Origin: Erodium maritimum
Lineage: Eukaryota > Streptophyta > Magnoliopsida > Geraniales > Geraniaceae
Assembly (NCBI GenBank): GCA_963921825.1
Contig: OY997589.1
Span: forward strand, 17,319,735-17,383,734
DNA: 64,000 nt
Reading direction: 5' to 3'
The translations under genes were made by a program, and so were the position numbers. This document shows, in pieces, positions 34,323-46,183 of this stretch. Position 1 is the stretch's first letter. Every line of letters starts with the position of its first letter. Below the pieces are notes generated by a model that searched no databases, was not told the DNA's origin, and saw only the letters and a list, made by a program, of their open reading frames with translations.

Positions 34323-36263
34323 CTATGATTGGTGATGGTGGTATCGTCCTCCCCGAGTATCCACCACTGCCGCCTCCTGCGAATCGCACACCTGCGTCTT
34401 CAACTTGCAACCCAACTTCCTGCCTAGCGACCCCCTCCACCCTCTCTTTGGTCCCGCCTTCTCAATCCCCTCCACCACCTTCTTCATCGTCAAACACTCC
34501 CTCTCCAGCTCTTTCACCCGCGTCCTCATGCTGTCCATGTCCAGCCGCAGCACCTCATTCTCCCTCGCAGCCGCCCTCCACGTCATCGTGCTCTCCTCCT
34601 CCACCACGGAAGGCCTCACCGTCTCCGCGGCGATGGCGTGCCGGAGCTGCAGCTGCTCGAAGAAGAGGACCTGAACCACCGCCCGCAGCGGAAGCCGCTC
34701 GTTCTGCGCCGCGTGCGTGCACGCTTCCAGCGTCAGCTTCTGGCAGTCCAGTGCGCCGCTAATCCTCTCGCGCTCTGCTTCCGAAATCCACGGATGCGCC
34801 TGCTCGTAACAGAAAATTTGACCGTCAACGATCGCACTTAATAACGGAATTGGAATTTGGAATCAATTTGAGGATTCCTACTTTGAGATAAACGTCCACG
34901 GATCTGTAGAGACCGTCGTCGAAGATTCTGGCTTCTTCTGGTAGAGCAATTGCAAGACTGTAAAACTTTTCGGATTTCAGATTCGTGTCCGAAGCTATCT
35001 CGGAAAGGTAACCGTCAATTAATTTTCCGACTCGAGTCAGTGACTGAGAGCTGGCTTCATTCTCACCGCCATCTCTCGTCTCCTCCAAGAAGTAACCTAA
35101 GATCCTCTCGACGCAATCGACATCGTATAGAGTTTCATTGAGGTACGAGTAGCTCGGGATCAGGAGATCGTCGAGCGTGGCTTCATCAAGCAGCGATCCT
35201 ATCTTCTTCTCCAGAGCGGCCTTGTAGGGTTCCCCTGCCTTCAGTATATTCGCCGTCCTCAGCAAACCAAACAGAATTTTTGTGGACCTCGAGCTTTTCT
35301 GCAATGGCAGATTGGTAATTATAGTTTCCAATAGCTCCCGCTGCTCGCTCTCTGAAGCTATGGAGGAAGACGACGATAGCTTCCGGCTGGACCTGAGAAC
35401 ACCTGGAATGTGCTTCTTCGCGTAACACATTAAACAAGTCTCGACAATCTCTGGACTCAGATCTCCAGCTCTCATCGCTAGAATCAACCGCTCGAACAAC
35501 GGTAAGCTCAAATGCGCTATACCTTCAAACAAGGAGCCCTTTCTCCGGCCACCGGTTTCTAACCCGGAGAGCGCCGGATCAGCGGATGAGGCGATGGAAT
35601 CGATGCAGCGCTGAGCAATGCCTAGAGTCTCCGCGAGAGGCATCAATCGCTCGCACGATTTGAGGGCTTTTATCGATTCCTCGAGGCTCTTGAGAACAGA
35701 CTCGGAGAGGAATTTCTCCGTCCTGGAGACGAGATTGCCCTCGCAATAATCATCGGTCATCTCGAGAAACTCGCCGGCGCAGCGCAGCGGAGCCGCGTTC
35801 AAGGCGGTGAAGTCCATGTTGACGCCGTAGCAGAATTTGGCCGCCATCTCGAACGCCTGGGATCCACCCGGGAAATCCGGGAGCGATACGTGGCACGGCT
35901 CCACTTCCTCGATCCCAGCGCCATCGTCTTCCGTCGATTCCTTGGCGGGAATTGTTGTTTCATAGTCCGCGATGAGTCGATGAAGCTTCCGACTTTTGGA
36001 CATTAGCGGAAACTGTAACAGAATAGAATCAGAACCAGTAATGGGTATGAACAGAGAGAGAGAAGGAGTTGAACCTTGTGGAGATGGAAGGTCATGTCCA
36101 CGACCTGGACAACAATGTCACTGGGCAAGCCAGTGGTGCAGAACCTGAATAAACGACAATCAAAATCAATTTAGACGTCTGGGCACCAAAAATAGATTTT
36201 TTTTGTAATTTAGGCTCACCATGCTTGACCTGTGGAGCTAGGCTGGTTCTGATCAGCTGCCAT
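34323..36263 (-). CDS. NPH3/RPT2-like (NRL) family BTB protein, four exons, 573 aa
   Basis: The only intact host gene. Exons on the minus strand are 36263-36220, 36144-36075, 36012-34882 and 34799-34323, with GT-AG introns throughout, and together give 573 residues. Exon 1 starts [18 protein letters not shown] fold follows at residues 15-140 ([44 protein letters not shown]). The NPH3 domain spans about 195-470, with [17 protein letters not shown] and, across the last junction, [26 protein letters not shown]-terminal coiled coil lies near 494-527. Family members are plant CUL3 adaptors and phototropin-signalling or auxin-transport partners at the plasma membrane. The start of the NPH3 domain reads GSLFEG where many relatives have a DWWFED-like motif. 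It resembles the Arabidopsis At5g66560 type, from memory; the exact orthologue is unverified. Confidence 0.92.
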
Positions 36264-36390
36264 AATATTTTCCCGAGAACTTATTTCTCGAGAAACAAAC
36301 AAGATTTTCCAGTGACAGAGGAGAGCAAGCACCGAATGGAAATATTGATTTTTTTTCTTCTCCCTCTTTCGTAGTAGTTGTGTGATGAAT

Positions 36391-36402
36391 CTTTATAAAT
36401 AG
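36391..36402 (-). promoter_or_regulatory. Possible TATA box of the NPH3 gene
   Basis: CTATTTATAAAG on the minus strand about 130 bases before the start codon, with a purine/pyrimidine-rich leader (36340-36375) between. Spacing fits a plant core promoter. Confidence 0.4.
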
Positions 36403-37104
36403 GAAAAAGGAGAGAAAATTAAATTAAAAGAAAATGGAATCTAAAAAACAAACAAGAGACAAGGAAAGTTACAACGAAAATCGAAAAAGGGGTCTTCACA
36501 ACATTATTGTATTGAGTCTGGATAAGATTGTGAAGATCGTACCCACTACATGTAATGTATTGCATCAATATTCAAGCACAGTGCATAAGAAAAGAATACA
36601 GAGATGATTCGAGTACATTCTCTAGCACAGCTCGTGCAGGGTTCAACACATATGGAACAAAATCATTCGAATTGGACAATTCCTGATCTGGTCAAGGAAT
36701 TCAACATCTCATTATATTTTTTTTTGAATTTTTGTTTGGTCACGGGCGCGATACTTAGAACATTTTAGTCGTCGGCGGTTTGTTGACGGTTCATCCTGAT
36801 AAAGATGAAACGGTAGCGGTTCGTAGATGATTTGTTTACGGTTCGTTAACGTTTAGGTGACGGTAGAAAGAGCCGTTGGTGAGGATAACGCCAGCAGCAT
36901 GCGCCGGCGTCAACATGTACTTCCTTGTTGACCAATGATCGACTTTTGAAAAAACAAGTTTTTTATTTTGAAGAATACAAAATTGCTGGCTAATTTCATT
37001 CAAATTGTGTATAAATTCATGTGTTTTTCATCCAAAAATTTCACATTCTTCATTACGAATTCCTCCCAACTTTGAAACCTTATTTTCTCTATTTTGTGAT
37101 CGAA
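36403..37104. other. NPH3 upstream region and Harbinger C 5' flank
   Basis: No gene found. Bases 36750-36900 contain repeated GGCGGTT, GACGGTT and GCGGTTCG words, perhaps the subterminal part of Harbinger copy C. Confidence 0.3.
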
Positions 37105-37857
37105 ATGGTGAACAATTCTGCTGCCAACGAGCAAAGGCTTGAGCAAATGTTGGAAGAAGCACTCCAAGATTGTATGTCCAGTGGGGTCGTTCAAACTTTT
37201 TTAGACGAAGCCATGGTCGCAGTATAACAACGGAAGAAAAATTACATCAAGCGAGACTGGGAAGTTATGAACGAACCTTTAATGCGTGACTACTTCAATA
37301 GGAACCATGTGTACAAGGAGGTGTATTTTTTCTTCGTTTCCGAATGCCAAAAGATTTGTTCATCCGCATTCTCCGTGAGTTGGAGGATTACGATGCGTAC
37401 TTCAGGCAACGATACGACGCTTGCGATTAGGTATCGTTATCTCCGCATGAAAAATGTATTGCGCCATTAGGCAATTGTGTTATGGAATTGCAGCCAATGG
37501 CCTGGGCGAGTACCTAAAAATTGACGAGAGCACGGTTATGGAGTGTGTGGTCAACTTTTGCAGGGGAGTTATTACTATCTTTGGGCCGACGTATCAACTA
37601 ACGTAGACCAACACAAGCTGAAAGAATGTGGAACGAGCATTTGGGGCCCTTCAATCTCGGTTTCACATTATCACTCGACCGAGTCGAATGTGGATGCATT
37701 CTTCCCTCAGTTTAGTCCTGAATGCATGTGTTATCATGCAAAATATGATTGTCGAGGAAAAACGTCATACATATGATGGCTACGTTGAACCAATAGATGA
37801 GGGTGGGCCTAGCGAACCAACATTCACGAGAGGCAGCTTCGTCTCGCCTAATATCAT
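37105..37857 (+). pseudogene. Harbinger transposase copy C, deletion derivative
   Basis: Plus-strand remnant. N-terminal text includes MNEPLMRDYFNRNHVYKE (37267), then a frameshift, then LFIRILRELEDYDAYF. After a deletion of the catalytic centre comes RAFGALQSRFHIITRPSRMW and NACVIMQNMIVEEKR (37634-37770), the conserved C-terminus. It comes from a different lineage than copies A and B, judged by many replacements. It ends where a minus-strand LTR begins. Confidence 0.75.
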
Positions 37858-38479
37858 AGTAGCAAACACTCAAATGATGGTTTGGCCGAACTCGAGGTGT
37901 GAACTAAAATAAAATAAAAACAATAATAAAAATAAATTGAATAACTTAAAATCCCAAGTAGTTCATAATCAAAAACCATTATAACTCCGAAAAATAGTTC
38001 CAAATCAACAGTAAAATACTGAGAGTCAACGCTCCAATACAGATAAATAAAATACAGTTTAGTTCAAAAACAGGAAGTACGTCGCTACTAGAATATAAAC
38101 CCCCGGACTCTCGATGAGCTACCGAGCTCTGAGACGTCCTCTACACCGACTCACCATCGAAACCTGTAAAACAGTAAAAACAGAGGGGGTGAGCTTTTGC
38201 TCAGTAGGAAAAAGTAGTAAAGAGAATGGACTCCCGCTCCGTTCCCAGAAATACTCAAACAGTAACTCTTACTAAAACTAATAACGTAAATAGAAATCGG
38301 CTGGAACACAACAATATCGATAATAGCACCAAATTTGATAAACAAACGAGCAACGGGACATTATACTGCTAAGACCACTACGAACGTTACTCAGATTCGA
38401 TAACACACAACATAAGATAAATACCCATGACAATCCGATCACTACGCACAACTCAACAAATACATCATACCAGAATATA

Positions 38480-38850
38480 CCCTCGGTGTAAATGTCTTCC
38501 CGGACACACAACATCGGGGTGAAGCAAATATATCATACCGGAATACTCATCGGTCTAGATGTCTTCCCAGACACACAACATCGGGGTGAAACGCTACATC
38601 ATACCGGAATGTCCATCGGTCTAGATGTCTTCCCGGACACACAACATCAGGGTGAAACACTACATCATACCAGAATGTCTATCGGTCTAGATGTCTTCCC
38701 GGACACACAACATCGGGGTGAAACACTACATCATACCGGAATGTCCATCGGTCTAGATGTCTTCCCGGACACACAACATCGGGGTAAGCAACAATACATC
38801 ATACCGGAAACGCACATCGGCCTAGATGTCTTCCCGGAACGCACATCGGG
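38480..38850 (-). repeat. 66-bp tandem repeat in LTR
   Basis: Five to six units of about 66 bases containing CGGTCTAGATGTCTTCCCGG and ACAACATCGGGGTGAAAC. An apparent 120-codon ORF here is only the repeat read in one frame. Similar words occur in LTRs at 13000-13290, 58050-58700 and 61750-62320. Confidence 0.8.
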
Positions 38851-39347
38851 GTAAATATCATCACATACATACCGGACCGACACACACCTCGGTCGGGTAT
38901 CTTCTCTTCGCTTGGGGTACAAGTCACACCACACAATACCACACAAAACACACTACACCGAACTTATCATACCAACGAAGTCTATCGTCACAACTTACCA
39001 AGCACACAGTATCGGTCTATCACTCACTCGATCATATCACAAGACAATATTCATATCACATTCATCTCATTCATTCAACCAATCATATCACGAAACAACA
39101 TTCATTTTGCATTCATCATAATTCATATGACATAATATGATTCTTAAATTAACCAAAGAGTTTACTATACATCGACATTCAAGGACGATTAACCACAATC
39201 AAACATAATCAACACACAATCCTAAGGCCGACATGGCCACATGTGATTCTACAGCACGACAATTCCCAAAATTGAAAGTGGTTATTCTAGTTAATCACAT
39301 CCTATATGCAAACTAAGACTTTACTGGTTATTAACGTCCTATATGCA

Positions 39348-41677
39348 AAAAGCGATAAGAGCCGGCCCTAGGGGAACACGCTCTCTCACGCGCCCCCATC
39401 TTCGGCTTCGTCGGCGTGCTTCAGGCCAACGTCGAAGCGTCTCCTCACGTTCCAATCCGTAGATCGGTTTCTGATCGAGGTGTTGGAGTCGCCGTGTTTC
39501 ACAGCGGGGGTTTGGACGTTGGGTTCGTCGCGCCTAATTTAGTCTCCGGCCGTATGCCTTTCACGGCCTCTCTCCGGCCTGTTGGCGTGAGTTGTGCGTC
39601 AGGTGTTAGTCTGTGGTTGTTGACGCTGGCTGTGGTACGGCGTGCGCGGTTGGGGTTGTCTGGTGTGCTTTGCAGGTTTCATCGCCGGAGTTCACAGGTG
39701 TGTTTCTGATTTAGGCATTCAGCAACATATACATCAATACTGGACTCCGCTTCTGGTGTTGTATAAATGCTATTGACATAGCTGTTAAGGAACTTATTGC
39801 CATTGCAACACCTGGAGAAGAGGTTGTTGTTCAAGGATTGGTTCATCTTAGTTGAAGATCGAGATACAGGTACACCTTTTCTAGCTTCTGCAAGTTTTAG
39901 ATTGGTGGGTTGTCATGCCTTCTCTCTCGACACCACGTCTTCGCCGGAGAACCAATGTTTCCACCCATGGGTTGCTGGCGGAGGTCACTGTTGTTTTAGG
40001 ATCGGTCGTGATAGTGTTGAATCGCGTGTTAACGATTTCGGACGGTTCGCGGTATGCTTCCAACCGGAAAGTTTCGACAAAGGAGAACGTAGTTTTTGGT
40101 CGAAATACCAAACGGAGGAGGAGGCGATCGTCCGGTGGGGGTTCTACTCGGGTTGCAGCTTCTCCTATTGTCACTGCTTCTGATCCTGTTGCCAATGCTT
40201 CTGTTCGGGTTGCAACATCTCCTATTGTCACTGCTTCTGATCATGTTGCCAATGCTTCTGTTCGAGTTGCAACATCTGTTGCAGCACTTGTTGCTCCACG
40301 ATCGGATGAGACGGAATCAAGAAGAACTCGTACCGAGACACAGGCGGTCGTTGCTCCACAGGTTCGTCGTAGGCCTAGGAGGAACGGTAAATTCATAGAA
40401 CAAAAGGATGAGGTTTTTGTTAATGGTTTGCCTTTCGAAGCGTCAGAAGAATGGACTCGTAATGTCTTCAGTCCATTCGGTAATATTGTTTTCGTTAAAG
40501 TTCCCAAGCGTCCGAGCCGAAGTCGTCGATACTTTGGTTTTGTTCGCTTTGATTCAGAGGGTGCAGCGGCTAAGGCAGTTGAGGTTTTGAACGGGTTTAA
40601 AGTGGACGGGTACGTGTTATTTGTTGCCACGGCTTGGCATCGTCAGACATCAACAGCTCCGGCGACGGATTCTGGTATGCCAAGGGGGTGCTCTGTCCAA
40701 GGTTTGCCTTTAGTTCTGGGCTCTCTGAAGACGCAGGTATCTGGTGGGGCGGTGTTGGGTGTGCGAGACTCGTCGGAGAAGCTCGTTCACAGTGTGGATC
40801 GCCGGCCAGTTATGGAGCTGCACTCAAACCAGAATATCGAGCTCGTTTCGGAGGAGGAGAAAGGTACTGAGGAGGACGAAGGGGTAGGTCAGTCCGGGGA
40901 CTCGTCGGATGTTGTCGAGATTGCGGATGATGTCGCCGTTTCAACTACTCTGGTTGCCGACGTTAAAGCGGATTCAATTCCTATGGGATTCGATCCTGTT
41001 CAGCGTGATGATCATGATACGATTTCGCCCATGGAAATCGCGATGGTTGACTCCGACGATGACGGGGTATTGAGTAGGGATCGTGTTGAAATTATCAGCG
41101 ATGATGCTGAAGCTGCTGGGCCTGAAAACAATGCAGTTGGTTCTGGACCGGTTGTGGTGTCAGGTGGGCTTGTGTCTGGGCTCACTCAAGTCCAGCCTTT
41201 TTTTGGTGCGATTGGAGGACAACCTCCACAGCAGGAACATTCCCCGTGGAAGGACGCTCTAGTCAAGAAGCGGGTGAGTCGTCCTCCTAAGCATCTAACA
41301 AACTTTTACACTTTGCCGTGTAAACAAAATATATATGACCGGGAAAGATATGTTCGACCGTTGATATTGGGAAACAGGTTGAGCAAATCGGCAAAGGCAC
41401 AATTCAAGTCGCAGCTTCGTCTCAGGGTACTGATGCATGGACTGCAATTCGTGATTTGGCTGCCAAGAAGAAGAATATGTCGACTCTTCGTTGATGGGGT
41501 TTCTTTTCTTTTTCTAGTTTGCTCCTTGTTTTTCTTTTAGACAAGGTTTAGCCTTTGGCTCCCTTTGCTGGAACCCCTTTGTTATCGTTGGTTGCTGCTA
41601 TGTTTCTTCATGATTCAGGGCTCTCTGATTCTTCCTTGGAATCAGTTTAATAAAATTTTCGAGCTTATCAAAAAAAA
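39348..41677 (+). mobile_element. ORF1-only LINE (L1-type) derivative
   Basis: 2330-base insertion with a 17-bp target duplication, TTAACGTCCTATATGCA at 39331-39347 and the same with one mismatch at 41678-41694. It ends in TTATCAAAAAAAA after AATAAAATTTT. The 5' part is GC-rich like a LINE leader, followed by a long RRM ORF, then a 3' region of the kind seen in plant L1 elements. No endonuclease or reverse transcriptase (ORF2) is present between ORF1 and the tail. It could be an internal deletion or an element class that moves with ORF2 from relatives. Confidence 0.75.
39915..41540 (+). CDS. LINE ORF1-type RRM protein
   Basis: Open frame of 541 codons. The N-terminal 160 residues are basic and low in complexity, with an internal repeat of ASDHVANASVRVATS at 40180-40275. 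An RRM lies at residues about 166-243: VFVNGLPFEASEEWTRNVFS (RNP2 region), YFGFVRFDSEGAAAKAVEVL (RNP1 region, G-F-V-R-F). The C-terminal half is acidic, then PWKDALVKKRVSRPPKHLTN, rich in basic residues. RRM-bearing ORF1 proteins occur in one branch of plant L1 LINEs, where they bind element RNA. The last 40 residues (FVIWLPRRRICRLFVDGV) may read across a deletion point. The start codon is the first Met of the open frame. Confidence 0.7.
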   Translation: MPSLSTPRLRRRTNVSTHGLLAEVTVVLGSVVIVLNRVLTISDGSRYASNRKVSTKENVVFGRNTKRRRRRSSGGGSTRVAASPIVTASDPVANASVRVATSPIVTASDHVANASVRVATSVAALVAPRSDETESRRTRTETQAVVAPQVRRRPRRNGKFIEQKDEVFVNGLPFEASEEWTRNVFSPFGNIVFVKVPKRPSRSRRYFGFVRFDSEGAAAKAVEVLNGFKVDGYVLFVATAWHRQTSTAPATDSGMPRGCSVQGLPLVLGSLKTQVSGGAVLGVRDSSEKLVHSVDRRPVMELHSNQNIELVSEEEKGTEEDEGVGQSGDSSDVVEIADDVAVSTTLVADVKADSIPMGFDPVQRDDHDTISPMEIAMVDSDDDGVLSRDRVEIISDDAEAAGPENNAVGSGPVVVSGGLVSGLTQVQPFFGAIGGQPPQQEHSPWKDALVKKRVSRPPKHLTNFYTLPCKQNIYDRERYVRPLILGNRLSKSAKAQFKSQLRLRVLMHGLQFVIWLPRRRICRLFVDGVSFLFLVCSLFFF

Positions 41678-41984
41678 TTAGCGTCCTATATGCATACTAT
41701 TAACATTCTTTAATTAAAAGCGGTAATTACTACTCTTCCCTACCTCAAGTGCCTTCCAAACGTTTAGTCAACGAGCGCCTAGTAGTCTCCTCCTCCGAAC
41801 TCGAGAATAAAGTCTAGAATCATAAACTAATACGAGAATTAATAAACGTTCAAGGTTGGTTTTAAAGTGAAATACCTAAATTTCCCATAACGATAAAACT
41901 TGGGCCAAAAGGTAAATTTGGGCCCTAACAAGGCCCACTTCGGGCAGCCCACATATCCAGCACCCGGCCCGGATCGTGCACCTT

Positions 41985-42215
41985 AGAGGCCCGGCACCAG
42001 GCCCAGACCGTGTCCCTTAGAGTCCCGGCACCAGGCCTGGACCGTGCCTCTCTGAGGGCCGGTCTGGGACCCGGACCGTGCCCCTCAGAGGGCCGATACC
42101 AAGCCCAGACCGTGCCCCTCAGAAGGCCGGTACCAAGCCCGGACTGTACCGCTCAGAGGGCCGGTACCAGGCACGGACCGTGCCGCTCAGAGGGCCGGCC
42201 AAAGGCCCTTTCCGT
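41985..42215 (-). repeat. 34-36 bp GC-rich tandem repeat in LTR
   Basis: About seven imperfect units with GACCGTGCCCCTCAGAGGGC and CGGTACCAAGCCC words. It lies in the 5' half of the LTR, near the expected promoter. Confidence 0.75.
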
Positions 42216-43058
42216 GCCAAATCTGGGCAGACCCAAACTCCTTCTACCCCAACTTCGTTTCCATGAAAAACTACTTCAAAAACTCCATTTCTAACCTCAT
42301 CAAACTCCAAAATCAGTCATCAAAGCCCTCAAACTTCAACACTCATAATGGGTTTCCTCCAAACATCAACAATCAAAAGATTTCTAACCCAAATCTTCAC
42401 TAATCTTCATCAAAACAACCATCTACCAACCCAACAAGTTCATGCAATTTCAATGAAAACCCATAACTCCATGTAGATTGAAAGTAGGATTTAAGAGGTT
42501 ACTTACCTTGAGAATGGAAAGGGGATGAAGATTGAGTGAATTTGGAGATGATTTGAGAAGAAATCCACCAAAAACCTTCCCTTTTTCCACTTTGCTTGTG
42601 ATTTTCGGCCAACACAAAGAGTATGGCTGAAAAGTGGCCCAAAATGGGGTCTTAAACCTAAGGGAGAAAAGTCTAAAATGCCCTATAGTCTTCCTTCTTC
42701 TATTTTGGCACACATGAGGGTAAATGGGTCATTAGAGACCTATTTCTTCTCCTCCAAGCCACTATGGACAAGTGGCCTAGTGGGGGCCACCTTACCCTTA
42801 ATAAATTCCAGCACCTTTAATTTAAATAGGTTTAGTCGTTAATTAGCCTTAGTTTGACCCGAGTTTGACTTTTCCGCAAAGACAGACATTTGAAAGGAAA
42901 CGACCCAACAAAGCTAACCGTGACGACGGCTAAGCTTTTTGGGTCCCGGAAAGGTCCCGAATGACTCCCGAAGTCATCGGTTGACTTTTCCGGTCGAAGG
43001 TCAACTTTCGCCAAAAAATCACCGGTTCGACCGGGATCGACCGGGGGCGGTTCTTACA

Positions 43059-44489
43059 ATCAACATGCTCATAATGCATTAAAAGAAGACTTCATCAAAC
43101 ACATTTGGAATAAATTTGGCGACACATAATTGTATTTCATTCTAGTTATTTCGATCTCAATATTACAATTTAAATTATTTTCAATGAAAAGTTATTTTCT
43201 TTTGTATTTCATTCTAGTTATCTCGATCTCGATATGAGTTGTTATAAAAGATACATTTCCGTATGAACGTCAAAAATTAGAAGAGGTATTAGTGTGAGTT
43301 GTTGGATAAAATATAAATTTATTTCAACAATGAACAACCAACAAAAAAAATACTACTCGACGTTGTTGACTGTTCGTGTTGATTGATAAAAGAAAGAATA
43401 GATTTAATATTTTTTTATCCGAACAAACAACCCAAACAACTAACAATTTTGTCAAGAACCAAAAAATGCTCTTAGTTCCATTTGTAATCACATTTCAAAT
43501 AAACCAAATTATTTTATCCCTACAAGGTAGAGTCAAGAGTCCACACTTTCACTATCTCTTAATTATTTATCTCCATAACCCCACAACGACCCCTTTAACA
43601 TGGTGGAGCACATCCACGGCATTTTCTCGACAGCCATAATTAAATGGGATCTTAATAGAACATCACTGGTATATTAGCAACAAGTCCACATCATAAGACA
43701 TTGTAGGGTCATGTCTTTTGAACTACAATTGGATTATACACTGTCCTTGCTCTTGTCCCTTTTTAGGTTTAACTTTATGATTAGATTCTCCTTCTTTTTA
43801 AAATCTTTCCTAGATATTTTATATTTTCTGCTAGACAAAGGAAGCTGCCCAAGAATATGTTCTTCTCGGTGTTTTCAAGAACCTTATGCTAGCTAGGGCA
43901 TGCTCCTACATGTCCAGAATGTATGCCATCATCAATTAACAATTAATTAATATGTTTTTCATTAAATTAATGAACAAAAAAAAATACTCGTACTAGGGTT
44001 TGTAACAAAAATGAATTCCTCTTCTCCTTTGACGACGATAGCGACCACATCAACAGGTACGACTCCTCCCTTTCCTCTTCTTGTACAGGGTTGCCACTTA
44101 TTGGGTGTAGACGGGGTGGAAATATTTTTCACAACAAGGGCCGGCTCTTCGTAAGCTTTGCCTTGTTTCGGGTGGTCGGGGGTCAGATAAGGGCTCCTGA
44201 TGGGGGCTTGTTAGGGAATAGTGCGTTGGACGGCGACGATGGAGTCGAGGCCGTGAGGAGCAAGGGTTTCTTCGACGGTGCCAGGCGTGTAGATCCGTCC
44301 TGGTATGGGGGCGGAGTCAGTGCACCCGAGTGTCCTAGGGCCGACCGTGGTCGTGCATGGCGACGGCGGGTACTGGGGATGGTTCCCGAGGACGAGCACC
44401 ATGGTACTCTCCAAGGAGCATGCCTCGGAAGGCAGGATCGAGTCTCTTTCGGTGGAGGAGTTCTCGGGTCAGAGTATTGGAGGACGCCT
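43059..44489. other. Unassigned spacer between two LTRs
   Basis: 43059-44020 is AT-rich with no recognisable gene. 44020-44489 is GC-rich and has long frames on both strands, but none matches a family I know; it continues past the LTR at 47740. It may be a decayed host gene or an old element. Confidence 0.35.
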
Positions 44490-46183
44490 TGTAATAACCA
44501 CTCCCGGTCAACGCCAGTCAAACCTGCAAAAAACAGGAAAATTTAAAAATTTTGGTCAGGCACTTAATTAAACCTAAAATTGACTCCGAGGGTCATACCG
44601 GACGTAAGTTGACCCCGATATCGACCAAAGTGAGTTCCTGGGGACTAAGGGCAACTTTCTGACCAATTTGGGAAATGTTGACTTTTCGCTAGAAAAGTCA
44701 ACCGAGCGACGTTTTGGTCCATTCGAGGACCGTTTTGGATCCAAAAAGCTTAGCCGTCGTCGCAGCGGTCTTAGTTGAGCTGTTTCCTTGTAGCCCGTGA
44801 AGTTTCGTAATTTCTTGGAAAAAGTGCCCGTTCGGGGCCCGAAACGTCCGAATTTCGCGAATCTGATTGGAAAATATTTAGAAGATATCTTCAAAAAGGG
44901 ATGGGACCCACTTGCCACATGTCACCAATGTGGTGGTGTTAGGTTTGTTGGACAAAACAAGACATGACTACTTGAGGGTTAGTTTGCTTTTTAAGTATTA
45001 TTTTATTACTTTTTGAAACAAAACAAAAGGGAAGCAATAAGGGGGGTTCGGCCATTTCAATCAAAAAAGAGAAAAAGGGGTGTTTTTAGAGAGAGAAAAG
45101 AAGAGAGAAGGAAGAGAGAAAAAGAGAAGAGGTTGGGGAAGTTGTGACGTTTCTCGTTCATCTAGCCCTTGGATCGTCTGAAAGTTAGGAGAATCGAACT
45201 CTCCTCGACGTTCTCTACGGTGAGCATCTAACTTTTTTTTCGTTTTGTTAAGTTTGAAATTTAGGTTTTGGTTTAAAACTAGTATTTTAGGGTTGTATTA
45301 GGAGTGGGGTTCGTTAGGAACATTTTGGGGCGAAAAGGAAATTTTCCTATTGTGGCCGTGTGGGGCCAACTTGCTCGGGTATCTGGTTTTCGTGTTCAGG
45401 TGGTTTAGAACGTTCCCCGGACCATTTATCCACAACCGAATCGAAATTTGGAATTAAAATTCGAAAGTTGTAATTATCGGGTTCAGAAACTTTAAACGTT
45501 AATTAATTGACTCGGAAGTCGGAATTCGATTCCGTCGAGTGCCTAGGTACCCTTGAATTATTCTAAGACCGTAGAAACGAAAACGGGAATTTTCGGAGCC
45601 CCGGAAGGGCGTTTCCAAAACCCAGGCAGATTCGCCATGTCGGGCGAATCGGGCCTTTACGGGTCCTTTATCGACAATGTCGAGTAATTGGGAAGTTTGG
45701 GAGTGATCGACATTGTCGGGGTTAAGTTTGGGCGTTAAGTTTATCGAATTTCAGTTTATTCCTGCGAGTTTAAGAGTGCCTTAAATTTGTGTTCTTTTAG
45801 ATCGTGATGCGGACCGAGGCAAAGGAAAGCTAGGCGAGTGACTGAGATCACGCCGGGGCTTATTTGGGCACTTTTGGAGAACATTTACGAGGTAGGGAAA
45901 AATAGCCGGATCTCGGCCCTGACTAGGGAAAGTTAACAGTAGAATTGCATGTGACACCGGGGTGTCGTGGGTTAAGTAGGTTTATCGAATATTAGAAAAG
46001 CATGATACGGGAACGTAGTGAATATTAGAAAAGCATGTGACGCTTAGTAGTGTTGTAGGAGCTGTGAACTTATCGACATTAGGAATACTGGAGGCATATG
46101 ACCATGCCCGGAGGTTGATTGTGAAACTGTTGATATTAGAACTGCTGGAGGCACTATTATGCCCGGAGGTTGATTGTTACATT

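Larger units (their letters stand above)
37860..43058 (-). mobile_element. Del-like LTR, minus strand, hosting a LINE derivative
   Basis: The own-strand start TGTAAGAACC...CCGGTCG is at 43058 and the 3' end is near 37860, where the terminus is diverged (GGCCGAACTCGAGGTGTGAAC in place of the usual GACCGGACTCGAGACGTGAAC). With the LINE removed it is about 2.9 kb, normal for the family. The stem-loop is at 38190-38203. A donor-like site reads CTTACCTTGAG at 42503 (minus strand). No internal region is attached. Confidence 0.7.

Noticed and set aside
34283-34762. 159-codon Pro/Ser-rich ORF on the plus strand
   Set aside because: It is the antisense shadow of the last NPH3 exon, whose sense reading gives conserved family motifs.
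38492-38854. 120-codon ORF with a repeated motif
   Set aside because: It is the 66-bp tandem repeat read in a frame that happens to stay open (66 is divisible by 3); sister LTRs do not keep it.
41985-42294. Coding exon in a GC-rich stretch
   Set aside because: It is a 34-36 bp tandem repeat within an LTR and the frames are not sustained outside it.
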